Assembly (NCBI RefSeq): GCF_004341885.1
Contig: NZ_SLVX01000002.1
Coordinates: forward strand, 186,001 to 250,000
Origin: Shinella granuli
GTDB taxonomy: Bacteria > Pseudomonadota > Alphaproteobacteria > Rhizobiales > Rhizobiaceae
Reading direction: 5' to 3'
DNA length: 64,000 nucleotides
In this document: piece after piece, positions 35,071-43,405 of the stretch
Layout: every line of letters begins with the position of its first letter
Numbering within the stretch: position 1 is the first letter of the stretch
The notes under the pieces: model-generated
Databases searched by the model: none
What the model was told of the DNA's origin: nothing
The model's input: the letters and a program-made list of their open reading frames with translations, nothing else
Position numbers and translations under genes: made by a program

Positions 35071-35664
35071 ATGTTGTTCCGACGCCGAAAGAAGGCCGGC
35101 TGGCTTGACCGATTGCGCGAATTCTTCTGGCCGCGCAAGGGCTTCACGCGTCCGGCGCGCTATCTTGCCAAGCGCATTCTGCGCCTGTCCGCCTCGCCGC
35201 ATGCCGTGGCCGCAGGTGTTGCGGCCGGCGCCTTTTCGGCCTTCACGCCACTCATCGGCTTTCATGTCATCCTGGCGCTGGCGCTCGCCTATCTGATGGC
35301 CGGCAACCTGCTCGCCGCCGCGCTCGCCACCACCATCGCCAACCCGCTGACCATTCCGCTCATCGCGCTCGCGACCTTCCGCGTCGGCGAGGCGCTGCTC
35401 GGCATAAAATCCGCCGAGGCGGTGACGGCCGCCGAACTCTTTCATCGGCTGGAGCACCTGGAGCTGTCCGAGCTGTGGCAGCCCGTCCTGAAGCCCATGC
35501 TGGCCGGCGCCGGCCTTCTGGGCACGGCCGCCGCCGTGCTGGCCTACGCCGTCACGCGCTTTGCCGTGCGCTCCTTCAAGGCCCGCCGCCATGCGCGTCT
35601 TCTGGAGCGCGCCGGTCTTGCGGCGGCCAGCCCCGTCCTTTCCCGTGGAGACAAATCCCTATGA
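35071..35664 (+). CDS. DUF2062 membrane protein
   Basis: A 197-residue protein with a basic N-terminus ([24 protein letters not shown]) and the DUF2062 core: [57 protein letters not shown], with two or three membrane helices. A last helix is at about residues 145-165. DUF2062 proteins are inner-membrane proteins of unknown function, sometimes fused to glycosyltransferases. Its stop overlaps the acpS start (ATGA), and the same neighbour order occurs in other Rhizobiaceae. Confidence 0.85.
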   Translation: MLFRRRKKAGWLDRLREFFWPRKGFTRPARYLAKRILRLSASPHAVAAGVAAGAFSAFTPLIGFHVILALALAYLMAGNLLAAALATTIANPLTIPLIALATFRVGEALLGIKSAEAVTAAELFHRLEHLELSELWQPVLKPMLAGAGLLGTAAAVLAYAVTRFAVRSFKARRHARLLERAGLAAASPVLSRGDKSL

Positions 35665-36071
35665 TCATCGGCATCGGCAGCGACCTCATCGACATCCGCC
35701 GGGTGGAGAAGTCGCTGGAGCGGTTCGGCGAGCGCTTCACGCAGCGCTGCTTCACCGAGATCGAGCGGGCGAAGTCCGACAAGCGCAGGAACCGCGCCGC
35801 CTCCTATGCCAAGCGCTTCGCCGCCAAGGAGGCCTGTTCCAAGGCGCTCGGCACGGGGCTCGCGCAGGGCGTGTTCTGGAAGGACATGGGCGTCGTCAAC
35901 CTGCCGGGCGGCAAGCCGACCATGAAGCTCACCGGCGGCGCGCTGGAGCGGTTGAAGCAGATGGTGCCCGAGGGCCACGAGGCGCGCATCCACATCACCA
36001 TCACGGACGACTTCCCGCTCGCTCAAGCTTTCGTGATCATCGAGGCGCTGCCGGCCGGAACGCCGGGATAA
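35661..36071 (+). CDS. acpS: Holo-[acyl-carrier-protein] synthase
   Basis: A 136-residue phosphopantetheinyl transferase: [33 protein letters not shown] with the Mg-binding Asp8, then [19 protein letters not shown] carrying the second acidic site. It attaches 4'-phosphopantetheine from CoA to apo-ACP for fatty-acid synthesis. The ATG overlaps the DUF2062 stop by four bases, which suggests translational coupling, and fixes the start. lepB follows after a palindromic repeat. Confidence 0.96.
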   Translation: MIIGIGSDLIDIRRVEKSLERFGERFTQRCFTEIERAKSDKRRNRAASYAKRFAAKEACSKALGTGLAQGVFWKDMGVVNLPGGKPTMKLTGGALERLKQMVPEGHEARIHITITDDFPLAQAFVIIEALPAGTPG

Positions 36072-36113
36072 GGGGCGCGATTTGCTGACGAACCTTGCCC
36101 ACCCACCGACGCC

Positions 36114-36185
36114 ATCCTCGGGCACGCCCCGAGGATCCACGCGGCACCCGCGGCTGTGGATGGTCGGGTCACGCCCGACCATGAC
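36114..36185. repeat. Double palindromic repeat between acpS and lepB
   Basis: Two hairpins in tandem: ATCCTCGGG (36114-36122) / CCCGAGGAT (36128-36136), and ATGGTCGGG (36160-36168) / CCCGACCAT (36174-36182). The first matches the iolD-iolE palindrome at 11781, and the second matches the GGTCGGG hairpin at 30769, so this copy links the two. Confidence 0.7.
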
Positions 36186-36296
36186 GGAGGAGGGCTTGAC
36201 GGGTTTTGCCGGCAGCGGGAGCTCGGACAACCGGCACGGGCGACTTTTTGGCCGACACGATTTCCAACAGGCAACCTTTCCTCTATAGAGGGCCCC

Positions 36297-37067
36297 ATGT
36301 TTGCAGATAAGGACAGATCCGGCGTGGCAGAGAAGACTGAGAAGGCCGAAGGCGGCCTGTGGGAAAATGTCAAGGTAATCATCCAGGCGCTGCTGCTCGC
36401 CGTCGTGATCCGCACCGTGCTTTTCCAGCCCTTCACCATTCCTTCCGGATCGATGATGCCGACCCTGCTCGTCGGCGATTATCTCTTCGTCAACAAGTTC
36501 TCCTACGGCTATTCGAAATATTCGCTGCCGTTCTCGCCGAACCTGTTCTCCGGCCGCATCTTCGCGAGCGAGCCGACGCGCGGCGACATCGTCGTCTTCC
36601 GCTTTCCGCCGAACCCCGACATCGACTACATCAAGCGCCTCGTCGGCCTGCCGGGCGACCGCATCCAGGTGCGCGACAGCGAGCTTTTCGTGAACGGCGT
36701 GCCGGTCAAGCGCGAGCACAACGGCTTCTTCCGCGCCGACGACCAGTACGACACCGGCGAGGACGTGCCGGTCTTCCGCGAGACCATGGACAATGGCGTT
36801 GCCTACGACACGCTGGACACGCGTCCCGGCACCGTCGGCGACAACACGCGCGAGTTCATCGTGCCGGAAGGCCACTATTTCATGATGGGCGACAACCGCG
36901 ACAACTCGGCCGACAGCCGCTTCGACGTCGGCTTCGTTCCGGCTGAAAACCTGATCGGCCGCGCCAGCCTGATCTTCTTCTCGCTCGGCAACGACACGTC
37001 CTTCAGCGAGGTCTGGAAATGGCCGACGAACCTGCGCTGGGACCGCCTGTTCAAGGTCGTTGAATGA
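36297..37067 (+). CDS. lepB: Signal peptidase I
   Basis: A 256-residue type I signal peptidase that removes signal peptides at the periplasmic face of the inner membrane. One N-terminal membrane helix (VKVIIQALLLAVVIRTVLFQ) is followed by FTIPSGSMMPTLLVGDYLFVNK with the catalytic Ser, DIDYIKRLVGLPGDRIQ with the catalytic Lys, and the family box GHYFMMGDNRDNSADSR. Start MFADKDRSGV at 36297 is chosen because the upstream frame runs through the palindromic repeat; an inner GTG start is also possible. Its stop overlaps the rnc start by four bases. Confidence 0.94.
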   Translation: MFADKDRSGVAEKTEKAEGGLWENVKVIIQALLLAVVIRTVLFQPFTIPSGSMMPTLLVGDYLFVNKFSYGYSKYSLPFSPNLFSGRIFASEPTRGDIVVFRFPPNPDIDYIKRLVGLPGDRIQVRDSELFVNGVPVKREHNGFFRADDQYDTGEDVPVFRETMDNGVAYDTLDTRPGTVGDNTREFIVPEGHYFMMGDNRDNSADSRFDVGFVPAENLIGRASLIFFSLGNDTSFSEVWKWPTNLRWDRLFKVVE

Positions 37068-37783
37068 AGGGCGCCATTCCGCTGAACGACGTCAACCGCA
37101 AGGCTCTCGAAGAGCTGATCGGCTACGTCTTCACCGACAAGGACCGTCTCGACCGGGCGATCACCCATGCCAGCGCCCGGCCCGGCAAGGGCAGCAATTA
37201 CGAGCGGCTGGAATTCCTCGGCGATCGCGTGCTCGGCCTGTGCGTCGCCGAAATGCTGTTCCGCACCTTTCGCGAGGCGAAGGAGGGCGAGCTTTCGGTC
37301 CGCCTGAACCAGCTCGTCAGCGCGGAAAGCTGTGCGGCGGTCTCCGATGACCTCGGCCTGCACCGCTTCATCCGCACCGGCGCGGACGTGAAGAAGCTCA
37401 CCGGAAAAGCCATGCTGAATGTGCGGGCCGATGTGGTAGAGTCGCTGATCGCCGCGATCTATCTCGACGGCGGGCTGGAGGCGGCGCGGGGTTTCATCCT
37501 GCGCAACTGGGAGGGCAGGGCCGCCCGCGCGGAAGGCGCGCGGCGCGATGCCAAGACCGAATTGCAGGAATGGGCGCATGCCAGGTTCGGCGTGACGCCG
37601 AACTACCGGGTGGACGAGCGCTCGGGGCCGGACCACGATCCCCGCTTCACCGTGACGGTGGAGATCCGGGGCGTCGCGCCGGAAACCGGCATCGACCGCT
37701 CGAAACGGGCCGCCGAACAGGTGGCCGCGACAAAGATTTTGGAACGCGAAGGCGTCTGGCCGAAAAGCCAAGCCACGGATTGA
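37064..37783 (+). CDS. rnc: Ribonuclease III
   Basis: A 239-residue RNase III that cuts double-stranded RNA in rRNA and mRNA processing. The catalytic domain shows the signature ERLEFLGDRVLGLCVAEMLF and the downstream acidic residues in VVESLIAAIYLDGG. The C-terminal dsRNA-binding domain (DAKTELQEWAHARFGVTPNYRVDERSG ... AAEQVAATKILE) is complete. ATGA overlap with lepB and an eight-base gap to era show the lepB-rnc-era operon. Confidence 0.97.
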   Translation: MKGAIPLNDVNRKALEELIGYVFTDKDRLDRAITHASARPGKGSNYERLEFLGDRVLGLCVAEMLFRTFREAKEGELSVRLNQLVSAESCAAVSDDLGLHRFIRTGADVKKLTGKAMLNVRADVVESLIAAIYLDGGLEAARGFILRNWEGRAARAEGARRDAKTELQEWAHARFGVTPNYRVDERSGPDHDPRFTVTVEIRGVAPETGIDRSKRAAEQVAATKILEREGVWPKSQATD

Positions 37784-37791
37784 CGGATATC

Positions 37792-38736
37792 ATGAGCGAA
37801 GAACAGAACAACCCCGCCGAAGGCAGCACGAGCGGCGAGGGCCCGACCCATTCGGGCTTCGTCGCGCTCATCGGCGCGACCAATGCCGGCAAGTCGACGC
37901 TGGTCAACCGTCTCGTCGGCGCCAAGGTGTCGATCGTCAGCCACAAGGTGCAGACGACGCGCGCCATCGTGCGCGGCATCGCGATCCACAACAATGCCCA
38001 GATCGTCTTCATGGACACGCCCGGCATCTTCAAGCCGCGCCGCCGGCTCGACCGCGCCATGGTCACGACCGCCTGGGGCGGGGCGAAGGACGCCGACGTC
38101 ATCATGTTCCTGATCGACAGCGAGCGGGGCCTCAAGGGCGACGCCGAGGCGATCCTGGAGGGGCTGAAAGAGGCCCACCAGCCGAAGATCCTCGTCCTCA
38201 ACAAGGTCGACCGCGTCAATCCGGAAGACCTGCTGAAGCTCACCGCCGCGGCGAATGAAGTCGTGAAATTCGAGCGCACCTTCATGATCTCGGCGCTGAA
38301 CGGCTCGGGCTGCGAGGATGTGATGAACTATCTTGCCGCGACGCTTCCCGAGGGCCCCTGGTACTATCCGGAAGACCAGATCTCCGACCTGCCGATGCGC
38401 CAGCTCGCGGCGGAAATCACCCGCGAGAAGCTTTTCCTGCGCCTGCACCAGGAGCTTCCCTATTCCTCGCATGTCGAGACGGAGAAGTGGGAGGAGCGCA
38501 AGGACGGCTCGGTGCGCATCGAGCAGGTGATCTATGTCGAGCGCGACAGCCAGAAGAAGATTGCGCTCGGCAAGAACGGCGAGGCGATCAAGGCCATCTC
38601 CATGGCCTCGCGCAAGGAGCTGTCGGAGATTCTCGAACAGCCCGTGCACCTCTTCCTCTTCGTGAAGGTGCGTGAGAACTGGGGCGACGACCCCGCCCGC
38701 TTCCGCGAGATGGGCCTCGACTTCCCGACCTCGTGA
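37792..38736 (+). CDS. era: GTPase Era
   Basis: A 314-residue Era GTPase for 16S rRNA maturation and 30S assembly: G1 GATNAGKST, G3 DTPGIFKPRRRLDRAM, G4 NKVD, and the KH RNA-binding domain with YVERDSQKKIALGKNGEAIK near the C-terminus. The start MSEEQNNPAEGS at 37792 gives the family length; the longer frame upstream overlaps rnc. In many Rhizobiales recO follows era, but here recO lies 10 kb away at 49028. Confidence 0.97.
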   Translation: MSEEQNNPAEGSTSGEGPTHSGFVALIGATNAGKSTLVNRLVGAKVSIVSHKVQTTRAIVRGIAIHNNAQIVFMDTPGIFKPRRRLDRAMVTTAWGGAKDADVIMFLIDSERGLKGDAEAILEGLKEAHQPKILVLNKVDRVNPEDLLKLTAAANEVVKFERTFMISALNGSGCEDVMNYLAATLPEGPWYYPEDQISDLPMRQLAAEITREKLFLRLHQELPYSSHVETEKWEERKDGSVRIEQVIYVERDSQKKIALGKNGEAIKAISMASRKELSEILEQPVHLFLFVKVRENWGDDPARFREMGLDFPTS

Positions 38737-38742
38737 CGGGGC

Positions 38743-39708
38743 TTACGGCCGTGCCTTGACGGCGGGGCCGATCTCCAGGATGCGGTTCGTCCAGACATAG
38801 CCGGGGAAGTCTTCCGGCAGGTCCTCCACCTGCCCGGCCGTGTCGATGCCGACCGTGCTGCCGCCGGCATAGGGGCCGATGAGGACCACCTCGCTGCCGG
38901 CGTCCTTCATGCGCGTCAGGAAGCGGTTCGGCCAGCCCCAGAACAGGAAGGCGTAGTTGCTCGGCACCGGCACCAGCGTGTTGCGGCAGGCCTCCGGCAC
39001 ATAGCCGATCCAGCCCGTGCCGAAATAGCGCAGCAGGCAGGCCTTCACCGAGGTCTTCGTGTAGCCCTTGAGGCCTGGCACCGCGGCGAGCGCCGCGTCC
39101 GTCGGCTCCGCCCCGCCATAGATGCCGAAGACCTTGTCCTTCCAGGCCGGATTGGCCGCCAGCAGCGCGGCCAGCGCCTCGCCTTCCTCCGCCCGCCGGC
39201 TCTTGAAGTTGATCAGCAGCTTGCCGGCCGGATCGGCGGCGAACATGTCTTCCAGCATCGGCATCTGCCCGACGCCCTTGCCGCGGAACGGGTATGTCTT
39301 GCCGCCGTCGGGCGTATAGCCGTAGCCGATGTCGAGCGTCTTCAGCGTGGCGCTGTCCGTCTCCTCGGTCACGCCCTGGCCGTCCGTCCGGCAGTCGAGC
39401 GTCCAGTCGTGGAAGACGGCGAATTTTTTGTCGGGCGTCAGGTGAACGTCGATCTCGACGACCTCGGCGCCCGCGGCAAAGGCCGCCTGCATGCCGGCGA
39501 CGGTGTTTTCCAGGAAATCGTGCCTGGGCGGGTCGATGAGGCTTGCCGTGCAGGTGTCGTCGTCGATCCCCTCATGGCTGAAGGTCTGGTGCGCGCCGCG
39601 ATGGGCCATCAGCTTCGTTGCGCCTTCCGGCGCGCTGGCGATCAGCGAACTGTTGAAGGACCAGATGAGCAGGGCGAAGCCCAGAATGAAGATCGGCGCG
39701 TTTCGCAT
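38743..39708 (-). CDS. Glycerophosphodiester phosphodiesterase family protein
   Basis: A 321-residue GDPD TIM-barrel protein with an N-terminal signal or anchor helix (APIFILGFALLIWSFNSSLIA). Active-site motifs are MAHRGAHQTF (His-Arg), FLENT (Glu), EIDVHLTPDKKFAVFHD (Glu, Asp, His). It would hydrolyse glycerophosphodiesters to glycerol 3-phosphate and an alcohol outside the cytoplasm. AGGAGGAG precedes the start. It lies 69 bases downstream of the GGDEF-EAL gene on the same strand and is convergent with era. Confidence 0.9.
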   Translation of the reverse strand: MRNAPIFILGFALLIWSFNSSLIASAPEGATKLMAHRGAHQTFSHEGIDDDTCTASLIDPPRHDFLENTVAGMQAAFAAGAEVVEIDVHLTPDKKFAVFHDWTLDCRTDGQGVTEETDSATLKTLDIGYGYTPDGGKTYPFRGKGVGQMPMLEDMFAADPAGKLLINFKSRRAEEGEALAALLAANPAWKDKVFGIYGGAEPTDAALAAVPGLKGYTKTSVKACLLRYFGTGWIGYVPEACRNTLVPVPSNYAFLFWGWPNRFLTRMKDAGSEVVLIGPYAGGSTVGIDTAGQVEDLPEDFPGYVWTNRILEIGPAVKARP

Positions 39709-39777
39709 AAAACTCCTCCTGCGGTCCCGGGAACAGGGATAGGGGCTCGCAGGAGAGACGGCAAGCGGCGGAAAGTA

Positions 39778-42141
39778 TCAGGCGCGGGCGCGGCGATCGG
39801 GGCTCTGGGCGGCCTCGCGGGCCTTCTCGACAAGCCGCTGCATCGCCCAGATGCCGATCTCCTCGAGGGAGAGGGGACGGCTGATGAGATAACCCTGGTA
39901 GAGGTCGCAGCCTGCGGCGGCGAGCAGCGCCATCTTCTCCGTCGTGTCGACGCCTTCCGCGATCACCGACATGTCCTGCGCATGGCAGAGCGCGACGAGC
40001 GCGCGCAGCGTCGGAAGGGCGGCGGAGCGGGTGAGGCTTTCGACGAGCTCGCGGTCGAGCTTGATGGTCTCGGCGGGATATTCGATGATCTGCTGCACCG
40101 AGGTGTAGCCCGCGCCGAAATCGTCGATGGAGATGCGGAAGCCGCGGGCACGCAGGATCTCGATGTTGCGGCGCGACTGCTCGCCGAGCTTGACGGCGAA
40201 GGTCTCGGTCAGCTCGATCTCGATCATGCGGGCATCGATGCCGTGCCGGTCGGCGCTGTCGCAGAAATGGTCGCTGATCGACTTCGTGTAGAGCTCGGCG
40301 GAAGAAATGTTGATGCAGAGGATCGTCTCGGGGCCGAAGAGTTTCCTGATCTGCCCGTATTCCGCCATCGCCCGGTCGATCACCCACCAGTCGATCTTGC
40401 TGAAGAGGCCGGTCGTCTCGGCGATCGGGATGAATTCGTCGGGCGTCACGCGGCCGAGAACGGGCGAGGTCCAGCGCAAGAGCGCCTCGCAGCCCGTCAC
40501 CTTGCCGTGGCCGTCGACGATCGGCATGTAGACGAGGTGGAATTCGCGGTCGGGATCGAGGACGCGCAGCTCCTCCTCGATGCGGCGCTGGCGGTTGCGC
40601 TTCTCGTGCAGCGAGCGGGAATAGCGGGCCGAGCCGTTCTTGCCCTGGGATTTCGCCTGGTACATGGCCGCATCGGCATTGGCGACGAGTTCGGCCAGCG
40701 TGCGGGCATCTTCCGGATAGACGGCGATGCCGATGCTGGCGGTGACCGGATAGGCCTTGTCCAGCACCTCGAACCCCTCGGCGAAGAGGGCGAGGATGTT
40801 CTCGGAGATTTCCGTGATCGTGCCGCTGCCTGGCTGGCAGCGCAGCATGATGGCGAATTCGTCGCCGGAAAGCCGGGCGAAAAGTCCGTCCGGCAGGCCG
40901 CGTTCGGAAACGACGCGGGCGACGATGGCGGAGATGCGGTCGGCCAGTGTCTTCAACAGCTCGTCGCCGATCTTGTGGCCGTGCTTGTCGTTGACGAACT
41001 TGAAGTTGTCGACGTCGATGAAGAGCAGGGTGCAGCCGATATCCTCGGCCTCCGCTTCCTCTAGGATCTGCGTGGAGCGGATGTTGAAATATTCGCGATT
41101 GGAAATGCCCGTCAGCGTATCCGTCCAGGAGGCGTTCTGCACGAGATCGAAGGACTGCATGGACTGGTCGTGCAGCCGCTTGACGTTGGCCGAGAGGCGG
41201 CCGATCTCGCCGATCTCGTTCATCTCCGGCAGGGCGCTGCGGTTGCCGGTCATCACGTCGGTGAGCTGGCGGTCGAGCCGGGCGATCGGATTGGTGATGT
41301 AGCGGCGTACCAGGCCGAGCACCAGGATGATCGTGCACAGGCTGAGCGCGATGGCGCCGAGCGCGAGCAGCGACTTCAGCGTCCACAGCCGGTTCTCGAT
41401 GAAGGCCGGATCCGGCGTCAGCCGGGCGAAGAGAGACGGGCTCAGCGTCGCGGTCGCGGAAAGACCGCCCTGTGCCAGAAGCTGGTGCTGGCCGATTTCG
41501 ATCGCCGTGCCGTATTCCTTCTCCAGCGCCCGCTTCATGTCGAGGAAGAGTTTCGGCCGCACCGCGGTCTGCACGAGGATTGCGCCGCTCTTGGCGCTGG
41601 CGACCGGTCGGTTGAAGGTCAGCGGATCGATGAACTCCGAATGCACGATCAGCGGTTCGATGCCGGCGGCGTTGAGATAGGTCCAGGAGGAGAGCCGCGG
41701 GCTCTCGATCACATGCCTTGCATGCCGGATCTGCTGCGGCGTGATCTCGGCGAACGGATCGTCGCTGTCCTCGAAATAGTAGTCGACCGTCAGCGGCGGG
41801 CGGATGATCGCCACGGAGATGAAGCGCTTGCGGTCGTCGGAGAGCGAGGTGATGCTTTGCTGCAGACGCACGCCGAGCGCGGTGTTGCGATAGGCCGCAT
41901 CCGGCTCGTTGACGAAGAGGCGCACCGCGCCGCCCTCGACGAGCGAATAGATGAAGCTGCGGTTCTGCGTCACCTCGTTCTGGAAGACGGCGGTGAGCAG
42001 GCCCATCTGCTGCCAGAGGCGCGCGCGTTCCAGCGCCAGGATGGAGGAACTCTGCACGTAGTAGATCAGCGAGGCGGCGAGCACGTAGCCAGCAAGCACG
42101 ACCGGGAAGATGAGGGAAAGGGCGCGTTTACCGAGCGTCAC
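39778..42141 (-). CDS. Membrane GGDEF-EAL protein (c-di-GMP cyclase/phosphodiesterase)
   Basis: A 787-residue protein. Membrane helix 1 is about residues 10-30, a periplasmic sensor domain spans 31-253, and helix 2 is about 255-279. A HAMP-like linker (280-330), GGDEF domain (340-505) and EAL domain (525-770) follow. The cyclase active-site motif reads SGDEF (425-429) rather than GGDEF. The EAL domain keeps CEALLRW (Glu552), NISSAEL, EIELTET, SIDDFGAGYTS, IKLDRELV, IAEGVD and YQGYLIS, so c-di-GMP phosphodiesterase activity is expected. The GTG start (42139-42141) lies inside the end of the PotD-like gene, a 14-base overlap. The pair resembles NspS-MbaA, in which a periplasmic polyamine-binding protein controls a GGDEF-EAL partner. 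Confidence 0.93.
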   Translation of the reverse strand: MTLGKRALSLIFPVVLAGYVLAASLIYYVQSSSILALERARLWQQMGLLTAVFQNEVTQNRSFIYSLVEGGAVRLFVNEPDAAYRNTALGVRLQQSITSLSDDRKRFISVAIIRPPLTVDYYFEDSDDPFAEITPQQIRHARHVIESPRLSSWTYLNAAGIEPLIVHSEFIDPLTFNRPVASAKSGAILVQTAVRPKLFLDMKRALEKEYGTAIEIGQHQLLAQGGLSATATLSPSLFARLTPDPAFIENRLWTLKSLLALGAIALSLCTIILVLGLVRRYITNPIARLDRQLTDVMTGNRSALPEMNEIGEIGRLSANVKRLHDQSMQSFDLVQNASWTDTLTGISNREYFNIRSTQILEEAEAEDIGCTLLFIDVDNFKFVNDKHGHKIGDELLKTLADRISAIVARVVSERGLPDGLFARLSGDEFAIMLRCQPGSGTITEISENILALFAEGFEVLDKAYPVTASIGIAVYPEDARTLAELVANADAAMYQAKSQGKNGSARYSRSLHEKRNRQRRIEEELRVLDPDREFHLVYMPIVDGHGKVTGCEALLRWTSPVLGRVTPDEFIPIAETTGLFSKIDWWVIDRAMAEYGQIRKLFGPETILCINISSAELYTKSISDHFCDSADRHGIDARMIEIELTETFAVKLGEQSRRNIEILRARGFRISIDDFGAGYTSVQQIIEYPAETIKLDRELVESLTRSAALPTLRALVALCHAQDMSVIAEGVDTTEKMALLAAAGCDLYQGYLISRPLSLEEIGIWAMQRLVEKAREAAQSPDRRARA

Positions 42142-43222
42142 TGATCTGGGCCAGACTGCTGATGATGCGGCGGCGGGCCTGGACCGATTGCACGGTCAGT
42201 TCCTCCTGGAACTGGCTCTTGGCCAGGATTTCCGGTGCGGCATAGATTTCGGGATTGGAACGCATGTCTTCCGGCAGCAGGGCGAGGGCGGCGGAGCTGG
42301 CGGTCGGCATGTTGAGCTTGATGGCGTTGCGGGCGCCGTTCTCGGCATTGCTGATATAGTCGACCAGTTGCAGCGCCAGCGCCTTGTTGTGCGAGCGCTC
42401 GCTGACGGAGATGCAGTCGAGCCAGGAGAGCGTGCCCTCCTTCGGCACCACGTAGCGCCAGAGGCCGGGCGAGGCGACCTTGTCGTTCAGCGTGTACTGG
42501 TCGCCGCTATAGCCGAGCGCCATGTGGATGTTCGGGCCCTTGTCGGGGCTCTGCACCGAGGTGACCACATAGTCGTAGGTGAGCACATAGGGCGCCTGCG
42601 CCTTCATCAGTTCGTAGGCCGCCTTCAGCGTCTCGTTGTCGTTGGCGTTCACCGACTTGCCGAGCAGGACGAGCGGGGCGACGAAGGCCTCGGCGTGATC
42701 GTCGTACATGGCGATATGGCCGTGCAGGCTTTCGGCCGGCTTCATCAAGTCCGCCCAGGAGGTCGGCGGCGTCGTGATCTTGTCGGAGCGGTAGAGGATG
42801 CCCATCGTGCCCCAAAGATAGGGCACGCCGTAGCCGCCGCAGCGGCTCGCCCAGCCCTCCGCATAGTCCTTCAGGGACGGCACGTTGTTCTGGTCCAGCG
42901 CGGCGATGACGCCGCGCTTGCCGTAGAGCCGGGCGCCGTTCTCGTTGGTCACGACGACGTCGACATTGCTGTTCGGGTCGGCGAGGATCTCGTCGCGCAC
43001 GTCGCCGCTGTCATAGAAGGTCTGGCGCACCTCGATACCCGTTTCGGCGGTCCAGTCGGCAAGGATCTGTTCGTCGATATAGGCTTCCCAGATCAACAGG
43101 TTGAGGGTTGCCGCGCGCGCGGGGCCTTCCGCGGGGAGGGCCGCCAGTGAGACTGCTGCAAGAAAAGCGCCGCGCATACCGAAGGCCCCGTTGCCGTTAC
43201 GTGCGGTGAGGATAGACGGCAA
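42128..43222 (-). CDS. PotD-like periplasmic polyamine-type binding protein
   Basis: A 364-residue extracellular solute-binding protein of the spermidine/putrescine (PotD) type with a signal peptide ending PARAA (about residue 39). By alignment from memory to E. coli PotD, key ligand residues are kept: Trp45 and Tyr48 (IWEAYI), Asp175 and Glu178 (YDDHAEAF), and Trp267 and Asp269 (LSWLDC). No ABC permease or ATPase genes adjoin it. Instead its TAA overlaps the start of the GGDEF-EAL gene by 14 bases, so it probably serves as a ligand sensor for that enzyme rather than for transport. The true ligand is unproven; a polyamine is the best guess. Confidence 0.88.
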   Translation of the reverse strand: MPSILTARNGNGAFGMRGAFLAAVSLAALPAEGPARAATLNLLIWEAYIDEQILADWTAETGIEVRQTFYDSGDVRDEILADPNSNVDVVVTNENGARLYGKRGVIAALDQNNVPSLKDYAEGWASRCGGYGVPYLWGTMGILYRSDKITTPPTSWADLMKPAESLHGHIAMYDDHAEAFVAPLVLLGKSVNANDNETLKAAYELMKAQAPYVLTYDYVVTSVQSPDKGPNIHMALGYSGDQYTLNDKVASPGLWRYVVPKEGTLSWLDCISVSERSHNKALALQLVDYISNAENGARNAIKLNMPTASSAALALLPEDMRSNPEIYAAPEILAKSQFQEELTVQSVQARRRIISSLAQISDAR

Positions 43223-43405
43223 GACTTTATGAAGCGTTACAACCTCTAAGCCTGTATTAACGGGCGTTCAACCGTGGCACAGTCCTGCCGACCTTTATGG
43301 CGGTGATATATATTGTGGACGTGGTCGCGGGCTCACGGGCCTGCAGTTGGCCTCCCGCCGGCCGCGCACTATGGTCGCCGACCGCGCCAACCAGAGGAAT
43401 TCGAC

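Noticed and set aside
42128-43222. The PotD-like gene as part of a polyamine ABC importer
   Set aside because: No permease or ATPase genes lie on either side; the only coupled gene is the GGDEF-EAL protein.
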